Assembly: GCF_000143415.4 (NCBI RefSeq)
Contig: NW_003314307.1
Location: 382,859-446,858 of the forward strand
Length of the DNA stretch: 64,000 nt
Source of the DNA: Selaginella moellendorffii
Lineage: Eukaryota; Streptophyta; Lycopodiopsida; Selaginellales; Selaginellaceae
Reading direction: 5' to 3'
The translations under genes were made by a program, and so were the position numbers. The notes under the pieces were generated by a model that saw nothing but the letters and a program-made list of their open reading frames with translations, searched no databases and was not told the origin of the DNA. Shown here piece by piece: positions 1 to 12,031 of this stretch. The first letter of the stretch is position 1, and each line of letters begins with the position of its first letter.

Positions 1-2972
1 GTTTGCTAATTATTTGTTTTAATAAAAATACTAAATATTACATTAAAATTTATATATGGGTTAAGTTCTTACTTTAAAAACTTTCATTTCTTTTATATCA
101 ATCACAATTTAATTTATTTAACAATAACTATTTAAATTATTTTTTTAATTTTAATTTAGAATTTAGTTATTTTTCCATTTTTATATTTTCTTCTATTATC
201 TTTAATTTAGAAAGAAAACAATAATTTACTTCATTTTGTTAATGAAACTTTGAAACAAATATAAAAAAATTCATCAAGTAGAGCATGTTAAAAAAGGGTA
301 GATATACTTTATAAAATACTTAGACTATAATTGAAATGACTTTATTATATTAGTCTTTTTTATAGTATAATATAAACTTGTGAATTTGGTACAAATATTA
401 ACTCATCTTTTTGGAGGGGATTTAGCCCCTCCTAGGCATGAGCGTTTCGTCATGATATTATTTATAAATTAATGGTGTTGATTTTCATAGTATGCAATTT
501 AAATAATTAAGACTTAATTTTCAATTGAATTGTTTTCCTAAAAACATTCAGAAATGTTTACAAGAACTTTAAATATTATTTCTATAGTTTCAGTTATTTC
601 TATCTAGTTCAAGAAAAACAATGTATAAGATTGGAGCTGATTACTTTTATTTCGCAGTTTTGAAACTCTTGTTTAATAACTAAAAACAATTATTTAATGG
701 ATTGGAGCTTTGCAATTTAATCCAAATTTGTCCCAATGAGATAAAAAAAATTGTATTAAGATCAAACATTGGAAAACTACGAAGGGATTATCCATTTCCA
801 AACATTCTTTTCAATAATTTATAAGTATTTTTTAAGAGCATATATCATGTTATATTCTTCCTAATGGTTAATAAATAATTTACAGTTTTTTAAATAGTAT
901 AAAATATTATAACTTTTTTTTAAAATTTGTTTTTAAAATTAACAATAGTTTTTTTAACAAGAATCGAAGCCATTTTGTTAATACATTTACATATTATAAA
1001 AACAACTAAAATAGATAATTTACCATTTTAAATAGTAGTCCATGGAGGTTTGCTCTTCACACCTCTATATTTGATTCAATGCGAAACTACAATTTGAATA
1101 CTTATTTATTTAATAATTTTTAGAAGTCAGTTATTTATAACTATAAAAATATTATAGACTGATTTAACCCTTTTAAATATTTATAGCTGGTTATATTTAT
1201 AGTGGGAGATAAATAATATATTTAGGCCATCTATACCTCAGAAAATGTGATGATCATTTGCCATATTTTTAAAAAATAGGAACCCACAATGATCTCTATT
1301 TCTAATCAATTTTAGCAACTTTCTCAGAAAGGATTCTTGGAATTTACCTACATATATAATTATGAATTATAAAGAGAGAAAAATCAAAACCAATTACCAA
1401 ATTGGGTAAACACCATCCCATTTCATATTAATAGAGTTTTATCTTTGGAACTAATTATTAAATGATCTTATTTTTATTGGGCTTTAAAATATTTGGGGGC
1501 ATAACAAAATTATTTTACCACTTTAGTTGTAACTACTTTATCCAGTTTAAAAGTTCATTGTTGCAATACAAATATAATGGCTCACTCCACCAATACAACT
1601 ATAAATCTTGAAGCCCCACATATAAATTTTGTGAAATCACTTATGACTTATATGACTTATGCTTGTAGTACATGTATTAACTGTTTTAGATTCAGTGTTT
1701 GGGGGTATTAAGGAGGAGATGAACTTTTGTTGGTGATTCTAGGTAACAAGAAAGTGTACAACTATAAACTTGCACCACATTCAATTTATTTGAGTTTAAC
1801 TCTATAGTGGAATAAATTCTAGTCAATATATCCCATCTTTATAAGAAAATAAAATTTAAAATATTTAGCTACAATTAATTTCTTGGTACCCTTTGCCTAT
1901 GATGGGGGTTACAATCAAATTCATCATGTCACCAGTGAATATTCTTGCATAGGTAGTGAGCCCTATTAATTATGCAGAAGCATGAAGTGAACAAGAGTTT
2001 TAGACAAAGATATGAGGACCTAATGTGGTAGATGTACATATAGTTCCCATCCAAGAGTCTCCTTAAATAAGAATTCAAGAAACCTTGTTCACTAGAAACT
2101 TACCTAACCAAAAAAAGGTGACACTCTATTTTTAACTTACAAAATCTAATTGGGTTTATAATTATCTTGTGGCTGTTTCAATCCAACAAAATCAATGCTA
2201 GGAGATCAAGCAAGAATATAGTAAGTTGTAAGAAAAGCAAATAAATATTACTTCACAAAATTGCTTAAAGATTCTTTGTTGTTAGTGACTGACTATAAGT
2301 TACAATCAAAGCTTTCCAAAACACTCTAAAATTCACAATTTCACTCCTCTTTACTCACTAAAAGAAGACTTTTAAATACTGTTAATCTTTCCAAGAAAAG
2401 GATGAAACTTAGCCCAACTTCCCTATTATTGCCCTCTTTTTTATGGTTGACTCTTTTGCTGATTTCTTTCAAATCTCTATTATTTTCTAATGTAGATTTT
2501 CCTTCCATAACTCTTATGAAATATCTGTATATCTCCACATTGCACCCTAGGTGCAACATTGATTAAAATATAACTTTGATTGTTTCTAAGGTTTTGACAA
2601 CACATATTTCTTAAATTTTATCCAGTCCTAAGATCCAACATATACATCCTAAAGTTTTAAAATAAAATAGTTGACTATAAATGAAGGGATACTTGATAAA
2701 AGCTAACCAATTGGCAATACAAACACTCAAATTCAAGAAACAATACAAACCTGGCAAGTCCTCCAGTGTATAAATTGTGCTTGACTATTTATCATTTTAT
2801 TGGAATATTTCTAACTATTGATTAATCAATTGATAACTTTAAGTTACTAATTTAATTTTGTTAATAAATATTTATGGTTAATTTAAAGTTAAGGGAGGAA
2901 AACACAAGTAAAATTTAATTAGACATCTAAATAAGGAATAGGCAGTACATTCCTTAGGAAAAAAATAAGCTG
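1..2972. other. AT-rich geneless stretch
   Basis: Very AT-rich sequence with homopolymer A/T runs and no reading frame resembling a known family on either strand. The only frame above 70 codons (minus, 2341-2559) has no recognisable motif. I see no terminal repeats or RNA genes. It is probably old, decayed repeat DNA flanking the gene island. Confidence 0.6.
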
Positions 2973-4481
2973 TCAATCTATCATGGTGGACAATTGCTTG
3001 AGATTGAAGGGCTCTATAGCTCTCAAATCTCCACCCCACAGCTGCTTGAAGACGAGAGAGTAAGCAACCTCAGTGGGGTGTACTCTGTCCCAGAAGAGAA
3101 ATCTAGACGGTTTCTTTCCGGTGGCCACCTTGTATGGATAGTTTGGTGGAGCTTTTCTCCCACAGCTGACACCTGCATTAAAAGGCCCCGCTCCACAGCA
3201 AGCAGATGTCGTGCTCGCAAAACCTGCCGGGAAATGATGAAACATATAACAATTAATTAATTCCAAAAGGGCAAAAAACAAAAGAAAAGAAAAAAGAAAA
3301 GTGAAGATGGTGGCTACGTAACTTACCATAATGTGTTGCGTTGTTGAGGATCCCAGTGAAGATGTTGAGCGTTTTGCCGAGAGCGATCTTCATATCCGGA
3401 AGCTGGGATCGCAAATCACGAACAAGTTGCTCGAGATTTGCATTGAAGAGCATGCCCATCTGATTGGCTTGTGTGAGGCAGCCAGTCTCGTTCATGGTGC
3501 TCGCGACGAGCCGAGAGAATGGCGTGCAGCCAAGAACTCCAAGCTCGAAAATCGCCATTTTCCTCGCACCGAGTCTGTGAAGAGCCTGTCGCCAAAACAT
3601 TGTTTTCTTGTTCTTGGAGAAAAAGATGAAGGTTTCTTCCTTACCAAGATGGTTTTGTTATATTCATGAATGAGGCTCTGGATGAATTCCTGTGGCTTTA
3701 CAGTCTGCTGGAGAGTTGTGTTTTCAAGATAGGTAATTCCGATATCGTTGCTGCCGCTTGTGATGATGTAGATAGCTTGGGAAAGGAATTGTTTTGCATG
3801 AGCGGCATTCCCCATTTCCTTGGTCAGTTTGGAAGCAACTTGGCTAAATTGTTTGATCTGGCTGCTCATCGAGAAAACACCCTGTAGAGATAAAGGAAAA
3901 GAAAAACAAAACGATTTTTAGCTCTGGAACAATATGACATCAAGAGCGTTTTGAACTTGATTTCAGGATCGATGAAAAAATGGAGCTTTTGCAACAACAA
4001 GGAAATGAAAAAGAGAATTTTGTTGAACTTACAGCATCAAAGCTCGTCGACTCGAGCAATCCACTCCCTCCAGATGCGAAGTTAGCTCCTTTGGAAAAGT
4101 TCGCAGCCGGATCAAGCGAAGGCCGAAGCAATGGTAGTCCGAGATGCATAGCTGAAGTTGCAAACTTCAGTTAGAACATCAATCGATCTTTGCGCATGCA
4201 ACTTGGAAAACGAAAAAGGGGAAAGAGCAACATTTGGCAAACTTACCGAGAAAATCGGCGATGGTTCTTCCATTTGTAAACCTTCCAGTTGGCCTGTGGA
4301 AGAAAGTCTCTCCATAGGGAGGAAAATCGACACGCGCGGAGGAATTCGCTATGTAGACGTTGTTTCCGGCATCGAGCAGCGAGTCCCCAAACGCAAAGAG
4401 AGCTGGAACAACGCTTCTCTCGCTCTCGAGCGCTCCCGTAGCAGCAGCGACGAGCAGCGCCGCGATCAAGAACCGGAACAT
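2973..4481 (-). CDS. GDSL-type esterase/lipase, secreted (5 exons)
   Basis: Five exons on the minus strand (4481-4247, 4151-4033, 3881-3645, 3585-3327, 3223-2973) with GT/AG borders and compatible phases join into a 366-residue protein, the usual length for plant GDSL lipases. These hydrolyse acyl esters, often of cutin or lipid, in the apoplast. The start at 4481 precedes a hydrophobic signal peptide (MFRFLIAALLVAAATG). Block I carries the nucleophile in FAFGDSLLDAGN (Ser34), block III is TSGSNDIG, and block V is FLFWDRVHPTE with Asp329 and His332, so the catalytic triad is complete. An in-frame upstream ATG at 4544 would add 21 charged residues before the signal peptide and is less likely. 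The gene is divergent from the polynucleotide phosphorylase gene. The family is certain; the substrate cannot be told from sequence. Confidence 0.93.
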
Positions 4482-4991
4482 CGGTTCGAGATCGAAGTGA
4501 GAGAAAGATGCCGATTTCTTTTCTCTCTTTCTTTTTGTAGTCACAGTCGCGAATGGAGGTCGAAAGTTTTCGAGCTAGGTGTGGCCTTTTATACAGTACT
4601 GCCAGCAGAGGGCAGAGATTCTTCCGTGATTCGTTGCGAGGTACGTTTCGAGGCATAGAACGAGACGCGCGGGGATGTTTTCTATTCCATTCTTCTTTTC
4701 TCTCCGAGCAGACAAAGCTGAATGGGCGAAGAAGAACAGTGCTTTTTTGGTTTTCTAGATCTGGAGCAGCATAATGCACAGCGTCGTCCATCGCAATTTC
4801 TTCCAGAGAAGTAACGGTAGCGCGCACAGGAATCTCTCGCAAGAACAGGGGATTCGCTGCCCAATTCGCGAGAAAAAACAAAGAACAATCTCCGTGACAG
4901 TTGCTGTTCAGGTGAAAGAGAAGCGTCCTTTGTTAGTTGATCCACTCGTGCCAGAGCCACACAAAGAGGATTTAATCTTATCCCCGCATTC

Positions 4992-5010
4992 TAGGGTTTA
5001 GGGTTTAGGG
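4992..5010 (+). promoter_or_regulatory. Telo-box in the PNPase 5' region
   Basis: Two and a half units of the plant telomere-type motif (TAGGGTTTAGGGTTTAGGG) lie about 95 bp before the PNPase start codon. Telo-boxes are known in promoters of plant translation and ribosome-biogenesis genes. A similar motif abuts the snurportin start codon at 37572. Confidence 0.6.
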
Positions 5011-5103
5011 CTTCTCTTCTTCCAGGGCGGAGGAATGCCCGGGACGGCGCGGCGCGCGCGAGGATGAGATAGGTGAGTGAGATTCACGGCAGGAGCAGCG
5101 CCA

Positions 5104-8100
5104 ATGTGGCCTTGCAAGTCTTCGCGGCTGATCACGCCACTGGGATTACCCGCATTGCCTCCCATTTACTCCTTTCGCGGTAGCGTCGACGCCAGGCGCT
5201 TGTGGATTCATTCGGAAGCACGATCCAAGCCCATAGCCGCGGCTAGGAAAGCGAAAGAGACCGCATCACTAGAGATTGCCGTGAAGAAAAGGAGCAAGAA
5301 AGTAGCGATTGTCGGAGAAGTAGAAGAGGCTGAGAGGGAGACCTACGAGGAGGAGGTAGTTCCTTTGGAGCCGAGCGAGTTAAAAACGGCCTCCCAGGGA
5401 AAGGACACAGTGACTTTGTTGGATGGCGAGAAGAAAGTTTCCACCACTGACGGCAAGAAAGTTTCCATCAAGAAAGCTCGTGCTAAAAATGAGGATATGG
5501 TCGTGGTAGACAGTGAGAGTACCACGTCCATTTCTTCTGGGGATCCAGAGGCTGGCCCGAAGAAGAGTTCCATCAAGAAAGCTCGCGCTAAAAAGGAGAA
5601 TTTGGTCGTGGTGGACAGCGATAGTACCACCTCTTTTGCAGAGCCAGCGCTGCAGCCAGAGTTGGGTGATTTTTGCATTGGTCCTTGCCGGCAGCAGCAT
5701 TGCGTTCGGATTCCAGTTGGTGATCGACAGGTAAGCGTTGGCATTTTTCGTTTTTCTGCTCATTCGTGGTACGTTTTGGTCCTCGTGTAGATTGTTCTCG
5801 AAACGGGTTCAATAGGTAGGCAAGCTGGTGGTGCTGTTACAATCAGCGATGGAGAAACTGTGAGTTTTAAGTTGTTCTTTGGTCTCGCCATCTCTCTGAC
5901 GTGTTCCTTCTTTTCAACAGATCCTGTACACGACTGTTTGTACTTCTGCTGAGGCGAGCGAGCCATCTGATTTTGTTCCGCTGTACGTGCATTATCACGA
6001 GCGCTACTCTGCTGCTGGTCGCACAAGGTTTGTGCTTCCTATGCATTACATCAATAATCACTTTTCTTCTCGTCATTTCAGTGGTGGATTTAACAAGAGA
6101 GAAGGGAAGCCACGAGACAGCGAGGTAAAAAGCGCAAAAATACTGTTGCGGATAGTTGTAATGAGTTTGTGGTTGCCAGGTTTTTATATCCAGGCTTGTG
6201 GATCGGCCTTTAAGACCGATGATACCGAAAGGTTATTTTCATGAGATACAAGTGCTTTCTTGGGTAAATATTTTTTCAGAAAAGAACGGAGTTCCTTATT
6301 TACGTATACATTGCAGCTGTATTTGTAGGTTTTGAGCTTTGATGGTTTGCATTTGCCTGAACCGCTGGCTATTACTGCTGCAGGCGCCGCTCTGTAAGCT
6401 ACTTGTTTTTGCGACAGCGCTGTTGCTAACTTAGTGCGTTGCAGAGCACTTTCAGATGTTCCTGTTTTGAAGCCTGTGGCTGGAGTAAGAGTCGGTTACA
6501 TCAATGGGAAATATGTTCTCAACCCGACAGCTAGCGAGGTTACGAAATCAAGCCTTGATATGATAGTGGCAGGGACAAGCGATGGTCTGCTCATGATCGA
6601 GGTATACATTTTTGTAATGACATTGATGACCGTGTTGTTCATCAGGGATATTGCAACTTACTTAGCGAGGATGAATTGGTGAAAGCAGTAGAAACAGGCC
6701 AGGTGGAGCATTTAAATCTTGGATATGGCACTTAACTCGTAGCACATTGTTGCAGCGTGCAGTGAAGATAATTTGCAAGGAGCTGGAGGAGTTTGGAGAG
6801 AAGTTTGGAAGGAAAAAACGCATTCTGAAGGCACCATTTTCCACTTCCGGTCTAGAGGAACGAATCAAGGTTTACAATGAATTTACGCCTTGTTGTTTGC
6901 TCACGCACGAGTTATTTCTTTGCAGGAAATCATGGGAGATGACCTTTACCTGGCTCTTCATATAAGCGGCAAGCAGCCTCGCGCTGCAGTGATAACTGCT
7001 TTGGAAAAGAAAGTATGGTCAAAACTGACCGAGGAAGGCGTGGCATTATCCAAGACTAGAGAGCAGCTTGAGTATGCGCACGTATGGGATGAGGACGAGA
7101 TTAAAGATGGCGAAATTGACCAAGGCGATGTCCATATAACGCCTACTCCGAGAACCAGTTTCACAAAGGTACCTCGAGATCTACTTGAGCTGCTAATAAG
7201 GTGGTGCTTTTTATCTAGCTTTTTGATGCTGCCACTGTTAAGCTTGCCTTCAAAGAGTACACTTCTAAGACCTTGAAATCAATAATTGCCAAGGTAAAGA
7301 TCGTTTAAAGTCTTAACGAAAAAATCATGGACGGTGTAGGAGAAAGTGCGTAGTGACGGCCGTGGAATATCAGATGTTCGGCCCATCAGTTGTTCGTGTA
7401 ATCTGCTTCCTCGAGCTCATGGTAGTGCGATTTTTACTCGTGGAGAAACGCAGGTTACTATTTGCTGATTTTTCATTCTTGTGAAACGCTGACGAGCCAT
7501 ATCCGGTAGGCTTTAGTAGCTGTTATACTGGGTGGTGATAATATGGCGCAACGCATTGACGGTGTCACTGATGCTGATGAAGTGAAACGCTTCTACGTGC
7601 AGGTAGAAGTCTGCTTAAAATTTAAAAACACGAAACATTGAAAGATCATGGCATGCAGTACGTTTTTCCTCACTCCTGCGTCGGGGAAGTTGGTCGCATC
7701 GGCCCTGCTAGCAGACGAGAAATTGGTCATGGAAGGCTTATCGAGAGGTCCCTTGAGCCTATATTTCCGAGCAAATTCCCATACACAGTCCGCGTTGAGA
7801 GTACCATCACCGAAAGCAATGGCTCCTCAAGGTTCTCTCGTCTCCTTTAAATGTTCCATAATAATCCGCGACTTTTGTTTTTTCAGCATGGCATCTGTGT
7901 GTGGAGCTTATCTTGCTTTGTGTGACGCCGGCGTTCCAGTCAAGTGTCCGATTGCCGGTGTTGCAATGGGTCTTATTTTGGATCCAAAAGAATACGGTGG
8001 TAGCGGCGGACCCGTAATACTGACGGACATTCTTGGCTCCGAGGACGCCTGTGGCGATATGGACTTGAAGGTTTGCTTGCAAGCTGCCTCACTTTCGTTG

Positions 8101-9305
8101 GTAATAGTTTATTCCTTTCTGGGAATCAGGTCGCAGGTAGCAAGGACGGCATCACTGCGTTTCAGATGGACCTCAAGGTGAAAAACAATTCAATGGATAT
8201 AATGTCTTTTCTTACATCCTGAAATAAAACTTGAACAGGTCCAAGGAATCAACTTGTCAATCCTGAAGCGAGCCCTTTCAAAGGCTAAAACTGCAAGATG
8301 TCATATTCTCAGTGAGACCTTCGTTTTTCTTTCATAAAATTTCTGCCACTGACTCGCATTTTCTTGTAGAGGAAATGACAATGTGCTCTCCTCCGCCATC
8401 AACGAAGCTTTCTAAGCATGTCGACCTCATTGACTTTGTAAAGGTGCGATTTGAGTCATTCTTCTATGAACAACTTATCGATGCCTTTTGGTTTCCAGAT
8501 TGGTCGCGAGAAAGTAAACATGGTTGTAGGAACCGGCGGTAAAACTGTGAGGCAAATTATCGACGACTCGGGCGTAGAATCAGTAGATGTCAGCAGCGAC
8601 GGCTCGGTCAGTAAATTTCAGTACATTGCCGCGACAAATCTCGTGACTAAGTCGTATGGCTACAGATCCGCATAGTTGGAAAAGACCGAGACAAGGTTGA
8701 CAAAGCAATGGAGAAAATTCGTAGTATTACGACCGATCCTACTGTAGGAACAGTATATAGGTACGCACACCTTGCATCACAATGCTTGACAGTTGTTTTG
8801 CCTTCTATAGGAATTGCCCCGTGAAATCTTTGACATCGTTTGGGTGTTTCTTGGAGATTAGTCCTGGTCGAGAGGTGAGAGTTATCGCAAATTCACGCGG
8901 ATTATACTGACAATGCTTTTCCTTCCTTGGTTTTTACAGGGACTTTGTCACATAAGTGAGCTAACTACAAACAGATTGTCAAGGCCAGAGGAAGTAAGTC
9001 GAGAGTTCCATACGTCCTACTGTTCTAAGTTCTTTGTTTATTTTTTCCACTCTAGTTCGTGGCTGTGGGTGAGCGCTTGGATGTCAAAGTGATCGAGGTA
9101 ACAAAAGGATGGCATTTTTCCTCTTTCCACTCTCGGCTGGTTCTCTAAAAACATAACCGTGTTTTTCCAGGTGAATTCGCGAGGGCAAATTAGATTGAGC
9201 CACCGGGCGATTCTAGAGGACGAGAAATCCGCGAAGAAAGCATCCTTGACATCAGCAGCAACGAAGTTGAGCAAGCTATTGTCGAAGAGGAGGCAGCAAC
9301 TCTAG
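5104..9305 (+). CDS. PNP: Polyribonucleotide nucleotidyltransferase (PNPase), organellar
   Basis: About 24 short exons give roughly 970 residues. PNPase degrades RNA from the 3' end using phosphate and makes or removes tails on organelle transcripts. Recognisable in order: first RNase PH core ([36 protein letters not shown]), the linker helices, second RNase PH core ([26 protein letters not shown], the AQRIDG stretch, [10 protein letters not shown]), a KH domain ([20 protein letters not shown]) and a C-terminal S1 domain ending in a basic tail before TAG at 9303. The first 210 residues have no bacterial counterpart: a probable transit peptide ([20 protein letters not shown]) followed by a lysine- and acid-rich linker containing a duplicated segment. 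The start ATG at 5104 is the first that stays open. Chloroplast versus mitochondrion cannot be decided here. Confidence 0.93.
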
Positions 9306-9400
9306 CGAAGTTTTCCTTTTTCTTGCGTGACCCCGGGAGGAGAAGATTTTTGTAGCACGGACAAGGTACTCTCAACTCTAGCATCTCTAGATCCTGTTTT

Positions 9401-9862
9401 CTACCAGCACTGATCGGTCTCCCAGTTAAATCCCCTCCACTCGCGATCGAGCCCCTCCAATCCCCCAGGCTTTTGCATCTGAGAATCATACTCGGCCCTG
9501 GCAGCTCGATCCTTGAGAACATCGTAGGCTCTCTGGACCTCGAGAAATTTGCCTTGGTGCTGCGGCCAGAGCTCTGGCGGTGCCAGATCTGGATGATAGA
9601 CCTTGGCGAGCCTCCGGTAGGCCTCCTTGATCTCGAAATCCGACGCCTCCAACCCAATTCCTAGAATCTCGTACAGCGATCTTTTCTGGGAAGAACAAGC
9701 TAGACCTAGCGTCGAGAATTTCGCCGACTGAATCCTTCCTCCTCTGATGAAAGAGCTGTAGAGAAATCTAGTTCTCGCGCTGTCGCTCTTCCGCGAGAGC
9801 GATGACCTAAGTTCCCCGTGGGACGCGCCACAAGCGCCATAGCCACGAAGAATGGCGCTCAT
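9401..9862 (-). CDS. Small J-domain (DnaJ-like) co-chaperone, probably organellar
   Basis: Single-exon gene of 153 residues. Residues 62-115 form a J-domain: SLYEILGIG, an acidic/basic helix with KEAYRRLAKVY, the diagnostic HPD at 90-92, and QRAYDVLKD. J-proteins stimulate Hsp70 ATPase through HPD. The first 60 residues are rich in Ser, Arg and Ala with few acids, which suits a chloroplast or mitochondrial transit peptide. There are no zinc-finger or C-terminal substrate domains, so it is a type III J-protein. The chosen start is the ATG at 9862; the open frame extends 4 codons further without an ATG. It converges on the PNPase gene with 95 bp between stop codons. Confidence 0.85.
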   Translation of the reverse strand: MSAILRGYGACGASHGELRSSLSRKSDSARTRFLYSSFIRGGRIQSAKFSTLGLACSSQKRSLYEILGIGLEASDFEIKEAYRRLAKVYHPDLAPPELWPQHQGKFLEVQRAYDVLKDRAARAEYDSQMQKPGGLEGLDREWRGFNWETDQCW

Positions 9863-10106
9863 CCTGATGTACACGTGGCAGAAATGAATGGTGCCACGTT
9901 GTACAATTAGTTTTTAATGTGACGTGACGATTATGTACGTTTCTGTCCTCAGCGCTTTCTCTTTAGGGTTCTTCGTGAGCTGGTCAAGGAAGGCGGTAGT
10001 AGCGGCATCGCGGCTCCAGCTCGAGGTACTTGATCGAAATTTTTGCTACTCCATTGCAATGCGCGCGCAGGTAAATCGCTTGTATGGGAGCTTGACGCGG
10101 TAAGAA

Positions 10107-11915
10107 ATGGCGGTGTTCCTGGATCAAATATCGATCGAAGGTATCGTTCTACTGGTTTTTCTTCTGGGGATGGGGTGCGTACACTGCCAGGAATCAGATG
10201 GTTTGGATTTCCAGCAGCGACAAGGTGATTTGCAGCGAGTACTAATTTTTTGGCGTATAGAACTTTCTGACCAAGTCTTTTACAGCAGTGGAAGGCTATG
10301 GTCGGAAGTTTGGTAGATTTGAGCAAGCCAAAGTAGGAGGAGGTGCTGGCTCGATGATCTTAGTCGCTGGATCTGGAACTCTTTTGACTTGCTTGGTCCT
10401 GTGTCCGTGTCTTCAAGCCAAGCACAAGGACGACAAGCCTCGTACCTTTCCAAAGGATGAATCATGTAAGCTTGGAAAAAATTCGAATTTTTTTTACTCG
10501 ATTTTGGTTTTTCTTGCAGCGAACATCTCTAAATCTTCTTCTCCAAAGGAGGGAACTTCTTTATCTTCGCAACCGGCGTCGTCTTGCATTAAAATGAGCA
10601 CGACAGGGTCGGGGGCATTGACGTTCACAATGGCCGAACTTAACCGAATCACGGGAAGCTTTTCATCCAGTCATAAGATTGGAGGTGGCTCCTCTGGAAC
10701 AATCTACAAAGGAAAGCTCAGGGATGGCACTTTGGTTGCGGTCAAGCGAGCAAAAAGGGTAAGAATTTCCAATTCATTTTCACAAATATAATTCTCTGCC
10801 ACTTCAGGACTCCTTTGAGACTCGTCACACCAAGGAGTTTGAAAACGAGGTTAACATGCTGTCCAGCATTGAACACTTAAATCTCGTGAAACTCGTTGGT
10901 TATCATGAGGACGAGCGGGAACGCATACTTGTTGTTGAGTACGTTCCGAATCGAAATTTACGCCAGCACCTCGATGGTAAGCCCTCTTTCATGTTTAAAC
11001 ACGAACTTACGTTTTTCGGGTTTTAAGATGCTCATAACATTCTTGATTTCTCGACGAGGCTGGATATTGCCATCGACGTAGCTCACGCTCTCACGTACCT
11101 TCACCAGTATGCAGGTACCATTTGTCTCAAAGATCTCTTTCTTCAACTCCCTTATTGCCAATTGTAATGACTCTTTGTGTCCTTGTTTCAGAGCAGCCTA
11201 TCATCCACAGGGACGTCAAGTCGTCTAACATCCTGCTCACGGACACCTGCAGAGCCAAGGTTGCGGATTTTGGATTTTCGAGAGTCGGGCCTTCGGATGT
11301 GGGAGCAACTCATGTCTCAACACAGGTCAAAGGCACGGCGGGTTACTTGGACCCCGAATACCTTCAAACATATCAGCTCACAACGAAAAGTGACGTCTAC
11401 TCGTTTGGCATTTTGCTCATGGAGATTTTTTCGGCAAGGAGACCAATCGAGCTTTCCAGACCAAGTGACGAGCGCATTACAATTAGATGGGTAAGCAAAT
11501 GATGCGGGATTGGTCACGATTGGATTTTAAGTTTTGCTTACAGGCCTTCAAGAAGTTTGTCGAGGGAAATATTCAGGATGTTTTGGACCCTGCCCTTCCG
11601 AAGAATCCACCATTGGTGACTCTACTGGAGATGCTCGCGGAGCTGGCCTTCAAATGCGCAGCACCTAGCAGGAGAGACAGACCAAGTATGAAAGAAGCTG
11701 CGGAAATCCTCTGGAACATACGAAAGGAGTATCAGGCAACCGTCTCTCAGGCAAGCACCCCGAAGGCTTTTGCGTTCGAGACTCGCCACAGTCCCTTGCC
11801 AAGTCCGATGAAACACTCTCCCGCTCAGAAGCCTCTACACAGTCCACAACATAGTCCGCTACGCACCAGTATGGAAAGAAGTCCATTTCACAAGCCTCAG
11901 AAGAATTGGAGCTGA
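10107..11915 (+). CDS. Calmodulin-binding receptor-like kinase (CRCK-like), 7 exons
   Basis: Seven exons (10107-10224, 10286-10465, 10520-10758, 10808-10976, 11028-11114, 11192-11490, 11544-11915) with consistent phases give 487 residues. A serine/threonine kinase domain is complete: glycine loop [48 protein letters not shown] and [14 protein letters not shown]. The kinase most resembles the plant CRCK group (calmodulin-binding receptor-like cytoplasmic kinases). The N-terminus has a hydrophobic stretch like a signal peptide ([15 protein letters not shown]) and a second hydrophobic segment around residues 60-80, so a small membrane-anchored form is possible. The C-terminal tail holds a run of SP/HSP motifs ([29 protein letters not shown]), potential proline-directed phosphorylation sites. 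Calmodulin binding is inferred from the family, not seen. Confidence 0.88.
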
Positions 11916-12031
11916 GAGACCATCCTCCATCAGGTGCGTGTTTATATCTATATAGTTGATTCAATACCAATGAATGGTTTCTTTGCCACAGGTTTAAATA
12001 TATAGGATGTGCACTTCGAGAGTCACCAGTC

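Noticed and set aside
2341-2559. 72-codon minus-strand frame in the AT-rich left end
   Set aside because: No motif, no splice partners and composition like the surrounding non-coding DNA.
5077-5103. Nine-codon upstream extension of PNPase from a GTG
   Set aside because: GTG is not a normal plant nuclear start; the ATG at 5104 fits a transit peptide better.
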